Shown here: positions 33,276-41,237 of the stretch, piece after piece
Numbering within the stretch: position 1 is the first letter of the stretch
Layout of the letters: the number at the start of each line of letters is the position of its first letter
From: Kibdelosporangium banguiense
Lineage (GTDB): Bacteria; Actinomycetota; Actinomycetes; Mycobacteriales; Pseudonocardiaceae
Length of the DNA stretch: 64,000 nt
Assembly (NCBI RefSeq): GCF_017876405.1
Contig: NZ_JAGINW010000001.1
Span: 12,103,203 to 12,167,202, forward strand
Reading direction: 5' to 3'
The notes under the pieces: generated by a model
What the model was told of the DNA's origin: nothing
Database searches by the model: none
Seen by the model: only the letters and a program-made list of their open reading frames with translations
Made by a program: the position numbers and the translations under genes

Positions 33276-35195
33276 GTGAATCATCTTCCGGAACCGAGCC
33301 CCGCCATCGCCACGCGTAGCGGGCCGCTGACCTGGGTCCAGCAGTGGCACTGGTTCGAACGCACCATTCCCTCACCACGGCGGGTGAACCCGACGCCGCT
33401 CGCCGACCATTGCCACGTCCCGCCCCCGGCCACCGTCGCCGACATCCACGCGGCGCTCGCGTCCCTCACCGCCCGCCACGAGGCGCTGCGCACCACTGTC
33501 GATCCGCTCCGCCCGATACAACACGTCCACCGCGCGGACTGGGCCCCGCCGCCGGTCGACTACGTCGACGTGCCCGCCGCCGATGCCGGCACCCTGGAGG
33601 CAGCCACAGCAGCGCTTGCTGCCTGCCCAATCGATCCCGAGCGAAATCCACCCTGGCGCGCCAGGGTCCTGCTCGAGACAGGAAAGCCGTATGCGGTGCT
33701 GGTGGCCGCCCACCACGTCGTGATCGACGGCTGGGGGCTGGCGGTACTGATCAACCAGCTGCACGATCAACTGCACGGCGATGACGCACCGGCGGAGCCG
33801 TCCATACACCCGCTCGACACAATCTCCGCCCAGCACCCGGAACGCGCCCGCGCGGCGGAGCGTGAGTGGCTCATCCGCCTCGCAAGCAACCCGACCGGCG
33901 TGCTGGCCCCGTTCGGCGGGACCGACAACGGCAATGGCCGCCACCGCCTCCAGCACCGCTCGGTGGGCGCGTACGACGACCTCGACCGCGTCGCCCGGCG
34001 TTATCGGGTCAGCCCGGAGGTCGTTGTGCTCGCGGCGCTGGCCCACGACGTCGTCACCCGAACCGGTGAACACCGATTCCTCGCGTCAGTGGTGGTCTCC
34101 AACCGAGCCCGGGCCGCTCTACGCAACAGCATCGGCGTCCGGGCCCTGACGGTTCCGGTACAGATCGATCTCCGCCCTGGCGCAGCGTTCGGCGAGGTGG
34201 TCGCCTCGGTCGCTTCGGCCTCCGCCGCGGCCTACCGGCACGGTCAGTACGACCCTGCGGAGCTGGTCGCCGCCCAGGCCCGTATGGACCGCCGCCGCGG
34301 TGTCGTGGCCGTACCCACCATCGAATACAACTGCTACTCGTGGCCACGCGACTACCTGGTCCCAGCACAGAACACACCGCCGGACGGGGTCGTCACCTGG
34401 ATCAGCAGCGCGCCCGACGAGCCCTGCGAAACGCTCTACGTCGACTTCAGCCGCGACGCGGGGGTCGTCACCCTCGATGTCACCGTCGGGGATCACCTGC
34501 TCGACGCCGGGCAGGCCATGGCGTTGCCCGCCCGTTTGTGTGATCTCCTGCGCGCGCTCGCCGACGGTGCCGAGTGCCCGGTTCCAACACGTTCGCTCAC
34601 ACCGGCCGCCTCCGGATGGTGGCGCGCCCCGCAGGGATGGGCGTGCTTGACCAAGGTCGAAGACGTGTTACGCGGCCATCCCGGAGTGCTCGATGTGACG
34701 GTGGCACCCGGCGGGGAAGGCGACGAACCGCACCTCGTCGCGCATGCCCGTGTCGCCCACGATGTCACCCCCGGCGACTTGCACCACCACGTCCTGGACC
34801 ACCTCGGCGAAGTGCCGGGCATCCTGGCACCCGGCCGCTACGTCCTGTCTCCAACCGACTTCGAACCCGGCGGCACGGGAACCCCCCGGGTCCCGTCGCG
34901 CATGCCCGCGACGGACGCCGAACGGGCTCTGGCCACCGCTGTGGCCGCTGCCGGACCCGGCGATCCGCCGGCCGGCTCCTTCGGCATTCCTGATGCCGTG
35001 GACATGAACCGGTGCCTCGCCGACCACGGAGTCACCCTGGTCGCCATCCCTCGTCTGCTGGCGCTGCTGCACCAGTCCGGCTTCACCGGGATCGCGCCGG
35101 ACGAGCTGGCCGGCACGGCCTCGCTCGGCCACCTCGCCGCAGCCCTGGAGCCCTTTGCGCCCCGCGCCCAACGTGGAGGAGAAACCTCACCATGA
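33276..35195 (+). CDS. Condensation-domain protein with relic adenylation and carrier segments
   Basis: A 639-residue protein. The first ~430 residues are an NRPS condensation domain with intact catalytic AAHHVVIDGWG near residue 146. The next ~80 resemble only the C-terminal subdomain of an adenylation domain (KVEDVLRGHPGVLDVTV). The end resembles a carrier domain, but the phosphopantetheine Ser is replaced (DHGVTLVAIPRLL where D-x-G-x-x-S-L is expected). It looks like a C-A-PCP module that lost its A core and carrier function. It probably acylates or joins a carrier-bound substrate to an amine. GTG 33276 has GAGG upstream; a 9-codon frame at 33236 precedes it. Confidence 0.78.
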   Translation: MNHLPEPSPAIATRSGPLTWVQQWHWFERTIPSPRRVNPTPLADHCHVPPPATVADIHAALASLTARHEALRTTVDPLRPIQHVHRADWAPPPVDYVDVPAADAGTLEAATAALAACPIDPERNPPWRARVLLETGKPYAVLVAAHHVVIDGWGLAVLINQLHDQLHGDDAPAEPSIHPLDTISAQHPERARAAEREWLIRLASNPTGVLAPFGGTDNGNGRHRLQHRSVGAYDDLDRVARRYRVSPEVVVLAALAHDVVTRTGEHRFLASVVVSNRARAALRNSIGVRALTVPVQIDLRPGAAFGEVVASVASASAAAYRHGQYDPAELVAAQARMDRRRGVVAVPTIEYNCYSWPRDYLVPAQNTPPDGVVTWISSAPDEPCETLYVDFSRDAGVVTLDVTVGDHLLDAGQAMALPARLCDLLRALADGAECPVPTRSLTPAASGWWRAPQGWACLTKVEDVLRGHPGVLDVTVAPGGEGDEPHLVAHARVAHDVTPGDLHHHVLDHLGEVPGILAPGRYVLSPTDFEPGGTGTPRVPSRMPATDAERALATAVAAAGPGDPPAGSFGIPDAVDMNRCLADHGVTLVAIPRLLALLHQSGFTGIAPDELAGTASLGHLAAALEPFAPRAQRGGETSP

Positions 35196-36439
35196 CCGTG
35201 TCCCACACCACCGCGTCGTCTGCGGACCGCCTGGCCCCGTGGGCCTTCGCCGCTTTCGTTGAGGCGAACACTCACGAAACGGCATACCGCCCACCGGTGG
35301 TGGACGGTCCCATCGGGCCGACCATCGTGCGCAACGGCCGCGAGCTGGTGAACTTCGCCAGTATCAGTTTTCTCGATCTGGAGCGCCACGTCCCGGTACG
35401 GCGTCATTTCGCCGAGGGCGCGCTCACCCACGGCCTGAGCACCAGCGGATCGAGGATGACCCAGGGCATCTGCCGCCCGCACCAGGTGCTGGAGGAGACG
35501 ATCGCCCGGCACACCGGCAAAGAGCGAGCCATCAGCTTCGCCACGGGGCTGCTGGCCAACATCGGGTTCGTCCACGCCATGAGCAGTTCCGCGCAGTTCG
35601 ACGACGGGATCGAGGTGCGTAACCGCGACACCGTCTTCGTCGTCGACCGGGACGTCCACTGGAGTATCTGGAAGGGTGTCGAGGGGCTTGACTACGGCCG
35701 CAACGTGCACGCGTTCCGGCACAACGATGTCGCCGACCTGGCACGCATCCTGGACCGGATCAGGGCCCGCAAGATCGTGGTGATCGCCGAGAGCATCTAT
35801 TCGGCCGACGGCACCATGGGGCCGATCGTGGAGATTCTCGACGAGTGCGACCGTCACGGCGCCATCAGCATGATCGACGACGCGAACGGCTTCATGGTCT
35901 ACGGGCCTGAGCACCGGCCGTATGCCAAGGAGGCGGCCGCGATCCGGGAGCGGGCCGACTTCGTCATGGTGTCGCTGTCGAAAGCCATCGGTCTGGAAGG
36001 CGGCGCGATCGCCGGGCCCACGGCGGCCATCGACGCCTTCGAACTGCTCTCCGGCACCTCGATGTTCACCGCTGCCATCCAGCCGCCCACCGCCTACGCC
36101 GCCGAGCGCACCATCAACGCCCTCGCCGGCAAGCCGGAGATCGTCGACGACTACCTGGCGCATGCCGCCCGCCTTCGCCGTCAGATGCACGAGATCGACA
36201 CGCCGACGACGCCGACCGAGTCGTACATGCTCTCGGTACCGATCGGGAACGACGCCGCCGCCCTGCAGATGCGGGAGTGGTTCGTCGAGGACGGCTATCT
36301 CGTCCCTGTCTTCTCCTACCCGGCCGTCGCACGTAACCAGGCGCTACTGCGCTTGTTCCCGCACGCCGGCCACACCGAGGAGCAGATGGACGGCTTCCTG
36401 CGCACCCTGCTCACCTACCGGCAGCGCCTCGGGCTCTGA
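35192..36439 (+). CDS. Alpha-oxoamine synthase (AONS/SPT-like, PLP)
   Basis: A 415-residue fold-type I PLP enzyme. The internal-aldimine Lys is at ~264 in VSLSKAIGLEGG. The family block STSGSRMTQGICRPHQVLEE, the aromatic His region VDRDVHWSIWKG and the PLP-phosphate/pyridine region SMIDDANGFMVYG are present. Relatives condense an amino acid with an acyl thioester and lose CO2 to give an alpha-aminoketone. With a dedicated ACP and an SDR next to it, the trio resembles bacterial sphingoid-base genes (SPT, ACP, ketoreductase). Acyl donor is probably acyl-ACP. ATGA overlap with the preceding gene; GGAGGAGAAA upstream. Confidence 0.87.
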   Translation: MTVSHTTASSADRLAPWAFAAFVEANTHETAYRPPVVDGPIGPTIVRNGRELVNFASISFLDLERHVPVRRHFAEGALTHGLSTSGSRMTQGICRPHQVLEETIARHTGKERAISFATGLLANIGFVHAMSSSAQFDDGIEVRNRDTVFVVDRDVHWSIWKGVEGLDYGRNVHAFRHNDVADLARILDRIRARKIVVIAESIYSADGTMGPIVEILDECDRHGAISMIDDANGFMVYGPEHRPYAKEAAAIRERADFVMVSLSKAIGLEGGAIAGPTAAIDAFELLSGTSMFTAAIQPPTAYAAERTINALAGKPEIVDDYLAHAARLRRQMHEIDTPTTPTESYMLSVPIGNDAAALQMREWFVEDGYLVPVFSYPAVARNQALLRLFPHAGHTEEQMDGFLRTLLTYRQRLGL

Positions 36440-36461
36440 CGTTCCGACAAGGAGAAACCTC

Positions 36462-36707
36462 ATGGTGAACAACAACACCGACATCCTCGACGCCCTTGCC
36501 ACGATTGTCCAAGAGGTCACCGACATCGACTCCGCCGAGGTGACCGTCGAGAAGTCCTTCACCGACGATCTCGACGTCGACTCCCTGTCGATGGTCGAGA
36601 TCACTATGCAGGTCGAGGACATGTTCGCGGTGAAGATCCCCGACGAGAAGATCGCGGAGCTGAGAACCATCGGCGACGCGGTGAGCTACATCGCCGACCG
36701 CAGGTGA
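36462..36707 (+). CDS. Acyl carrier protein
   Basis: An 81-residue acidic type II ACP. The phosphopantetheine Ser is residue 41 in DDLDVDSLSMVEI; the rest (MFAVKIPDEKIAELRTIGD) is a normal helix II-IV pattern. It starts 22 bases after the oxoamine synthase stop with a strong AAGGAGAAA. It should carry the acyl chain between ketosynthase, oxoamine synthase and SDR. Confidence 0.92.
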   Translation: MVNNNTDILDALATIVQEVTDIDSAEVTVEKSFTDDLDVDSLSMVEITMQVEDMFAVKIPDEKIAELRTIGDAVSYIADRR

Positions 36708-36756
36708 ACAAGACTCACTTCGGGAGATGTGCCGTGCGCAGAATGGTTCCCCGGCC

Positions 36757-37518
36757 ATGAGTGTTCTCGATCGCTTCCGGCTCGACGGTCGCGTCGCCGT
36801 GGTCACCGGCGCCTCCTCCGGGCTGGGTGTCGCCTTCGCCGTCGCGCTGGCCGAGGCCGGCGCCGATGTCGTGCTCGGGGCACGGCGCGTCGAGAAGCTG
36901 CAGGCCACGCGCACGGCCGTCGAGAAACTCGGCCGCCGGGCCGTCACTGTGCGTACCGACATTGCCAAGCCGGAGGACTGCCGTGCGCTGGTAGACGCGG
37001 CCATGCACGCATTCGGACGAGTGGACATTCTTGTCAACAACGCCGGGATCAGCAGTGAACAACCCGCGACCGAGGAGACACCGCAGCAGTTCCGCGAGGT
37101 CATCGACATCAATCTCAACGGCTCCTACTGGATGGCCCAGGCCGCAGGCGCGGTGATGCTTCCCGGCAGCGCCATCGTCAATGTCTCGAGCATCCTCGCG
37201 CTGGTCACGGGTGGTCTGCCGCAGGCGGCCTACTCGGCGTCGAAGGCTGGGCTGCTCGGGCTCACCCGCGATCTCGCCCAGCAGTGGACCCCGGGCAAGG
37301 GCATCCGCGTGAACGCCCTCGCGCCGGGCCTTTTCACCTCCGCGATGACCGAAGGCTACGCCGAGGGCTACCTCGAGGCGATGATGCCGCGGGTGCTCTC
37401 AGGCCGCGTCGGGCAGCCCGAGGAGCTCGCCGCGGCGTTGCTCTTCCTCGTCTCCGACGCGGCGTCCTACGTCACCGGCACCACCCTGACGGTCGATGGG
37501 GGCACGCATATCGCATAG
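36757..37518 (+). CDS. Short-chain dehydrogenase/reductase (FabG-like)
   Basis: A 253-residue classical SDR. The cofactor motif is TGASSGLGVAFA with a following basic GARRVEK that favours NADPH. NNAG, the catalytic Ser (NVSS) and YSASK are all in place. It likely reduces the ketone made by the ketosynthase or by the oxoamine synthase. ATG 36757 gives the standard SDR N-terminus, although its ribosome site is weak; an ATG at 36727 is less likely. Last gene of the operon. Confidence 0.88.
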   Translation: MSVLDRFRLDGRVAVVTGASSGLGVAFAVALAEAGADVVLGARRVEKLQATRTAVEKLGRRAVTVRTDIAKPEDCRALVDAAMHAFGRVDILVNNAGISSEQPATEETPQQFREVIDINLNGSYWMAQAAGAVMLPGSAIVNVSSILALVTGGLPQAAYSASKAGLLGLTRDLAQQWTPGKGIRVNALAPGLFTSAMTEGYAEGYLEAMMPRVLSGRVGQPEELAAALLFLVSDAASYVTGTTLTVDGGTHIA

Positions 37519-37543
37519 TGACCCCGCCGGCGATGCTGATGGG

Positions 37544-38269
37544 TCACCCTGCTGTGACCGCGCAGGGCCCCACTCGCGGCGGCCAGGACCCCACCATCAG
37601 GATCCCCTCGGCGAACGCGCGGGCAACCAGACTGGTCCGGTTGCCCGCCTTGAGCTTGCGCAGCAACCGGGTCACGTGGTACTCGACACCGCCCCGGCTC
37701 AGATTCAACGCGGGCGCGAGCTTGTCGGTGGACAGACCGGCGGCCACGCCTTCGAGAACCTTCGACTCCATCTCGGTCAACAGGTTCACCTCGTCGCGGA
37801 CCGGCAGCCGATTGGCCTGCATCGTCACCACCACCGAGTCGACCTGGCCGGTGTCGCCGTACACCGCGGTGCCGACCACTTGGACCTCGTCGGCCGGATT
37901 CACCGATCGGGCCGTCGCGATCCGTTCGGTGAACTCGGACTGCCGCCTGTCGAACAGGGCGGCGAACTGCCGGCGCAGCTTCGGGCGGGCGCCCAGCGCG
38001 ACGAAGTCGTAGAAGCCGCGACCGCACACGCCCTCCGGCGAACCTTCGAAGTACTTGTAAAACCACGAGTTCGCCTCGACGACACGTACCCGGGAGTCGA
38101 GCCTGGCCAGCGCGACCCCGCACATCCCCGGTGAAGGGATCACAGCGGTGGGCTGTCCGGTCCTGTCGTGATCATCAAGCTGAGGTTCGTTCCGTCTTGT
38201 GCACGACCCGTTCGTCAAGCGATGTTCCTTTGCTCCAAGGGAAAGGGGGCGTGACGCACGCCAGGCCAT
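37544..38269 (-). CDS. PAS-LuxR transcriptional regulator
   Basis: Up to 241 residues. A PAS-like sensor (VALARLDSRVRVVEANSWFY) occupies the middle and a LuxR/NarL helix-turn-helix the end: EMESKVLEGVAAGLSTDKLA then LSRGGVEYHVTRLLRKL. No receiver domain is present, so it may sense a ligand through PAS. The first ~42 residues look unstructured and a GTG at 38143 or ATG at 38125 may be the real start. It is convergent with the SDR (25 bases between stops) and divergent from the SARP gene, consistent with a cluster-situated regulator. Confidence 0.75.
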   Translation of the reverse strand: MAWRASRPLSLGAKEHRLTNGSCTRRNEPQLDDHDRTGQPTAVIPSPGMCGVALARLDSRVRVVEANSWFYKYFEGSPEGVCGRGFYDFVALGARPKLRRQFAALFDRRQSEFTERIATARSVNPADEVQVVGTAVYGDTGQVDSVVVTMQANRLPVRDEVNLLTEMESKVLEGVAAGLSTDKLAPALNLSRGGVEYHVTRLLRKLKAGNRTSLVARAFAEGILMVGSWPPRVGPCAVTAG

Positions 38270-38410
38270 GCTATGCGGGCGTCGGCGCGGCCGAAAGCCA
38301 GTCGGTACCTACGGTGCACATCAGCGGCAGTAATGCTGGCCCGAAAAGGCAAGTCGAGGCACTGCACGGTTATGACGCTGTCGACTAATCTGGGTGCCGG
38401 GGGGATCGAG

Positions 38411-41158
38411 GTGCGGTACGAGATCAGACTGCTCGGCCCGTGGGAACTGCGGGCGGGCGAGACCACGGTGGCGGTTCCCGGAGTTCGGCTGCGGGTCATG
38501 CTGACCTCGCTAGGTCTGTCGGCCGGCCAGACAGTCGGCGTGGACACGCTGATCGAGCAGCTGTGGCCGGAGCAACCACCGCAGCAACCGCGGCGGTCAG
38601 TGCACCTCTACGTCGGGCGGCTGCGCCGGCTGCTCGGCCCCGGAATCATCCGCACCCAGCCGAGCATCGGCTACCAACTGGACCTGCCGCGGGAGGCAGT
38701 GGACATCCACCGGTTCCGGGACATGCTCGACCGGGTGGCGCTGGCCAAGCCAGGCGACGAGGAACTGCTGTTGCTGCGTGCCGCCCTCGGCCTGTGGCGC
38801 GGCGAGCCGTTCGCCGATCTGTACTCGGCCTGGCTGGACCAGGAGGTCAAACCCAGGCTGGTCGAGCAATGGCTGGCAGCAACCGGTCGCCGGATCGAGC
38901 TGGACCTGGCCTCGGGGCAGCCGGAACCGCTCATCGCCGAGCTGCGGGACCTGATCCACGGTCACCCGACCCACGAGCAGTTCTGGCGGCAGCAGATCAT
39001 CGCCCTGCACCGGGCCGGTCGGCGCAGCGAAGCGCTGGACACCTACCAGCAGGCCCGCACGTTCCTTCGTGAGGAGCTGGGCATCGAGCCGGGGCAAGCG
39101 CTCGTCACAGTGCAGCGGGAGATCCTGCTTGAGGGCAGCGAACCCAAGAATGTGCCCGCCGTACAGGTCGTGCGCCAGCTTCCGCACGACATCCCCAGGT
39201 TCACCGGGCGCGAGGAGGAGCTGGCCACGCTCGGCCGCCTGCAGGCCAGTTCCGCCGCGGCGCCGACCATCATCTCGATCGACGGTGCGCCAGGCGTCGG
39301 CAAGACAACGCTGGCCGTGCACTGGGCGCACCAGCTGGCCAAGAGCTATCCCGGCGGACAGCTTTATCTCAACCTGCGCGGCTATGGCCAGACACAACCG
39401 CTACTCCCGGAGGCAGCCGCGGAGACGTTGCTGCGCGCACTCGGTGTGCAAAGCGCACGCATTCCGTCTGGTTTGGACGAAAGATCCGCGTTGCTGCGCA
39501 GCACATTGTCCGACCGCAAGGCGATGTTGGTGCTGGACAACGCCCGCGACACCGAGCAGGTTCGCCCGCTGCTGCCCGGCGGCACCGGGCTGGTCGTGGT
39601 GACCAGCCGCAACCAGCTGCGCAGTCTGTCCATTCGGGACGGTGCCACCAGGCTGACGCTGAAACCGATGCCGGCACGGCATTCCGTCGAGCTGCTGGCC
39701 TCGACACTCGGTGACGGCTGGATCGACGCGGAGCCCGCGGCCGCCGGCGCGCTCGCCGAGCTGTGCGGCCGGTTGCCGCTCGCGCTGGCCGTCGTGGCCG
39801 AACGGGCTCACCGCGCCGGTTCGCTGGCCCAGGTCGTCGCCGAGCTGGAGGATCAGCAGGCGCGGCTGGGCACCTTGGATGCCTGGGAGGACGCCCCGGA
39901 TTCCGGCCTGCGCGCCGCGTTGTCCTGGTCATACCGCGCGCTGCGCCCGGAGGCCGCCACGATGTTCCGGATGCTGGGGCTGCACCCGGGCACCGATATC
40001 GACGTACGGGCCGCCGCGGCGCTGGCCGGCGTGCCGGTCCCCCTGACCAGGAAGCTCCTCGAACAGCTCGTGTCCGCCAACCTGGTCGAGCAGCGCCGGC
40101 CGGACCGCTATGAGCCACACGACCTGATCCGCCTGTATGCCGCCGAGTTGGCCGCGCCGGGAGATCCCGACGCGGTGCGCCGGGTGCTCGACTGGTACCT
40201 GCATGCCACGACCAGCGGCGACATCGCGCTGCTGCCGCACCGCGACCGGACGTTTGTCGGCCCGTACGAACTGACCCAGCCACCCCTTGACTTGTGTTCG
40301 GTCGCAGCGGCAACGACCTGGTTCGAGCAGGAGTTCGACTGCTTGCGCGCGGTCGTCGCCTGGGCGACGCGGCACGGCTTCACCGGACACGCGTGGCGCA
40401 TCGCGTGTTCGATGACCACGTTCCTGCACCGCGCCATTCCCGTTGATGACTGCAACGAAATCCTTACGTCCGTGCTCGCCGCGGCCGACGCGGCCGGCGA
40501 CGCCATGGGCGTGGCCTACCTGCACTACAACCTGGGCCGCATTCAGTTCGACCTGGCGAACTTCGACTCGGTGCAGGCACACAACGAGCAGGCGCTGGTC
40601 TGCTTCCAAGCCTTGGCCCACCGGCCGGGCGAGACGATTTCGATGGGGATCCTGGCCATGGTCCACGGCCAGCTCGGCAACGCCGACGCCACGCACCGCT
40701 ACGCGACCGAAGCGCTGCGCCGGTGCGAGGCGGCCGGCAATGTCCGTGGCGTCGCGTTCAATCTGGACAACCTCGGCCAGGCGCACCGGGCGGCCGGGGA
40801 TCTCGAGCGGGCCGTCGACTGCTACCAGCGAGCCATCGCCACCCTCCGCGACGCGCAGGACAGCGAGGTCGAGGGGCTGAGCTGGTATCACCTCGGTCAG
40901 GTCCACTCGCAGCTACGCGACTTCCCCAAGGCCGTCCGCGCCTTCCGGCGCGCCATCGCCATCAACCCCACCGCAGGCAACTCCCGTTGGGGCGCAATCC
41001 TGCTGGCCGGCCTCGCCGCCACACTGGCCGACGCCGGCCATCCAGCGATCGCACGCTCCATCTGGTACACCGCACTCGCCACGCTGGCCGAACTCAACGA
41101 CCGCCGCGTACCAGAGATCCGCGCCGCCCTCGGCCACGCTGAGACTGCGCGCGAGTAG
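38411..41158 (+). CDS. AfsR-type SARP regulator (SARP-BTAD-NB-ARC-TPR)
   Basis: A 915-residue activator. The OmpR-type winged helix starts IRLLGPWELRAGE and carries VHLYVGRLRRLLG. The BTAD domain follows to ~250, then an NB-ARC ATPase with Walker A DGAPGVGKTTLAVHW (~300) and Walker B MLVLDNARD. The C-terminus is a TPR array (LEQQRYP-like helices from ~700). SARPs bind direct repeats near promoters of antibiotic genes. GTG 38411 directly after a G-rich stretch gives the conserved N-terminus; an ATG at 38372 is possible. Confidence 0.85.
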   Translation: MRYEIRLLGPWELRAGETTVAVPGVRLRVMLTSLGLSAGQTVGVDTLIEQLWPEQPPQQPRRSVHLYVGRLRRLLGPGIIRTQPSIGYQLDLPREAVDIHRFRDMLDRVALAKPGDEELLLLRAALGLWRGEPFADLYSAWLDQEVKPRLVEQWLAATGRRIELDLASGQPEPLIAELRDLIHGHPTHEQFWRQQIIALHRAGRRSEALDTYQQARTFLREELGIEPGQALVTVQREILLEGSEPKNVPAVQVVRQLPHDIPRFTGREEELATLGRLQASSAAAPTIISIDGAPGVGKTTLAVHWAHQLAKSYPGGQLYLNLRGYGQTQPLLPEAAAETLLRALGVQSARIPSGLDERSALLRSTLSDRKAMLVLDNARDTEQVRPLLPGGTGLVVVTSRNQLRSLSIRDGATRLTLKPMPARHSVELLASTLGDGWIDAEPAAAGALAELCGRLPLALAVVAERAHRAGSLAQVVAELEDQQARLGTLDAWEDAPDSGLRAALSWSYRALRPEAATMFRMLGLHPGTDIDVRAAAALAGVPVPLTRKLLEQLVSANLVEQRRPDRYEPHDLIRLYAAELAAPGDPDAVRRVLDWYLHATTSGDIALLPHRDRTFVGPYELTQPPLDLCSVAAATTWFEQEFDCLRAVVAWATRHGFTGHAWRIACSMTTFLHRAIPVDDCNEILTSVLAAADAAGDAMGVAYLHYNLGRIQFDLANFDSVQAHNEQALVCFQALAHRPGETISMGILAMVHGQLGNADATHRYATEALRRCEAAGNVRGVAFNLDNLGQAHRAAGDLERAVDCYQRAIATLRDAQDSEVEGLSWYHLGQVHSQLRDFPKAVRAFRRAIAINPTAGNSRWGAILLAGLAATLADAGHPAIARSIWYTALATLAELNDRRVPEIRAALGHAETARE

Positions 41159-41188
41159 CAGAACTCATTGCGCCACCTGGACGACCAA

Positions 41189-41220
41189 CGCCGCCTGTTC
41201 ATCTCACCGAACAGGCGGCG
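41189..41220. terminator. Bidirectional hairpin between SARP and RHS genes
   Basis: CGCCGCCTGTTC and its exact complement GAACAGGCGGCG enclose an 8-base loop midway between two convergent stops. No T-tract is seen, but position and stem support termination for both. Confidence 0.7.
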
Positions 41221-41237
41221 CCATCTATGGCCAACCT

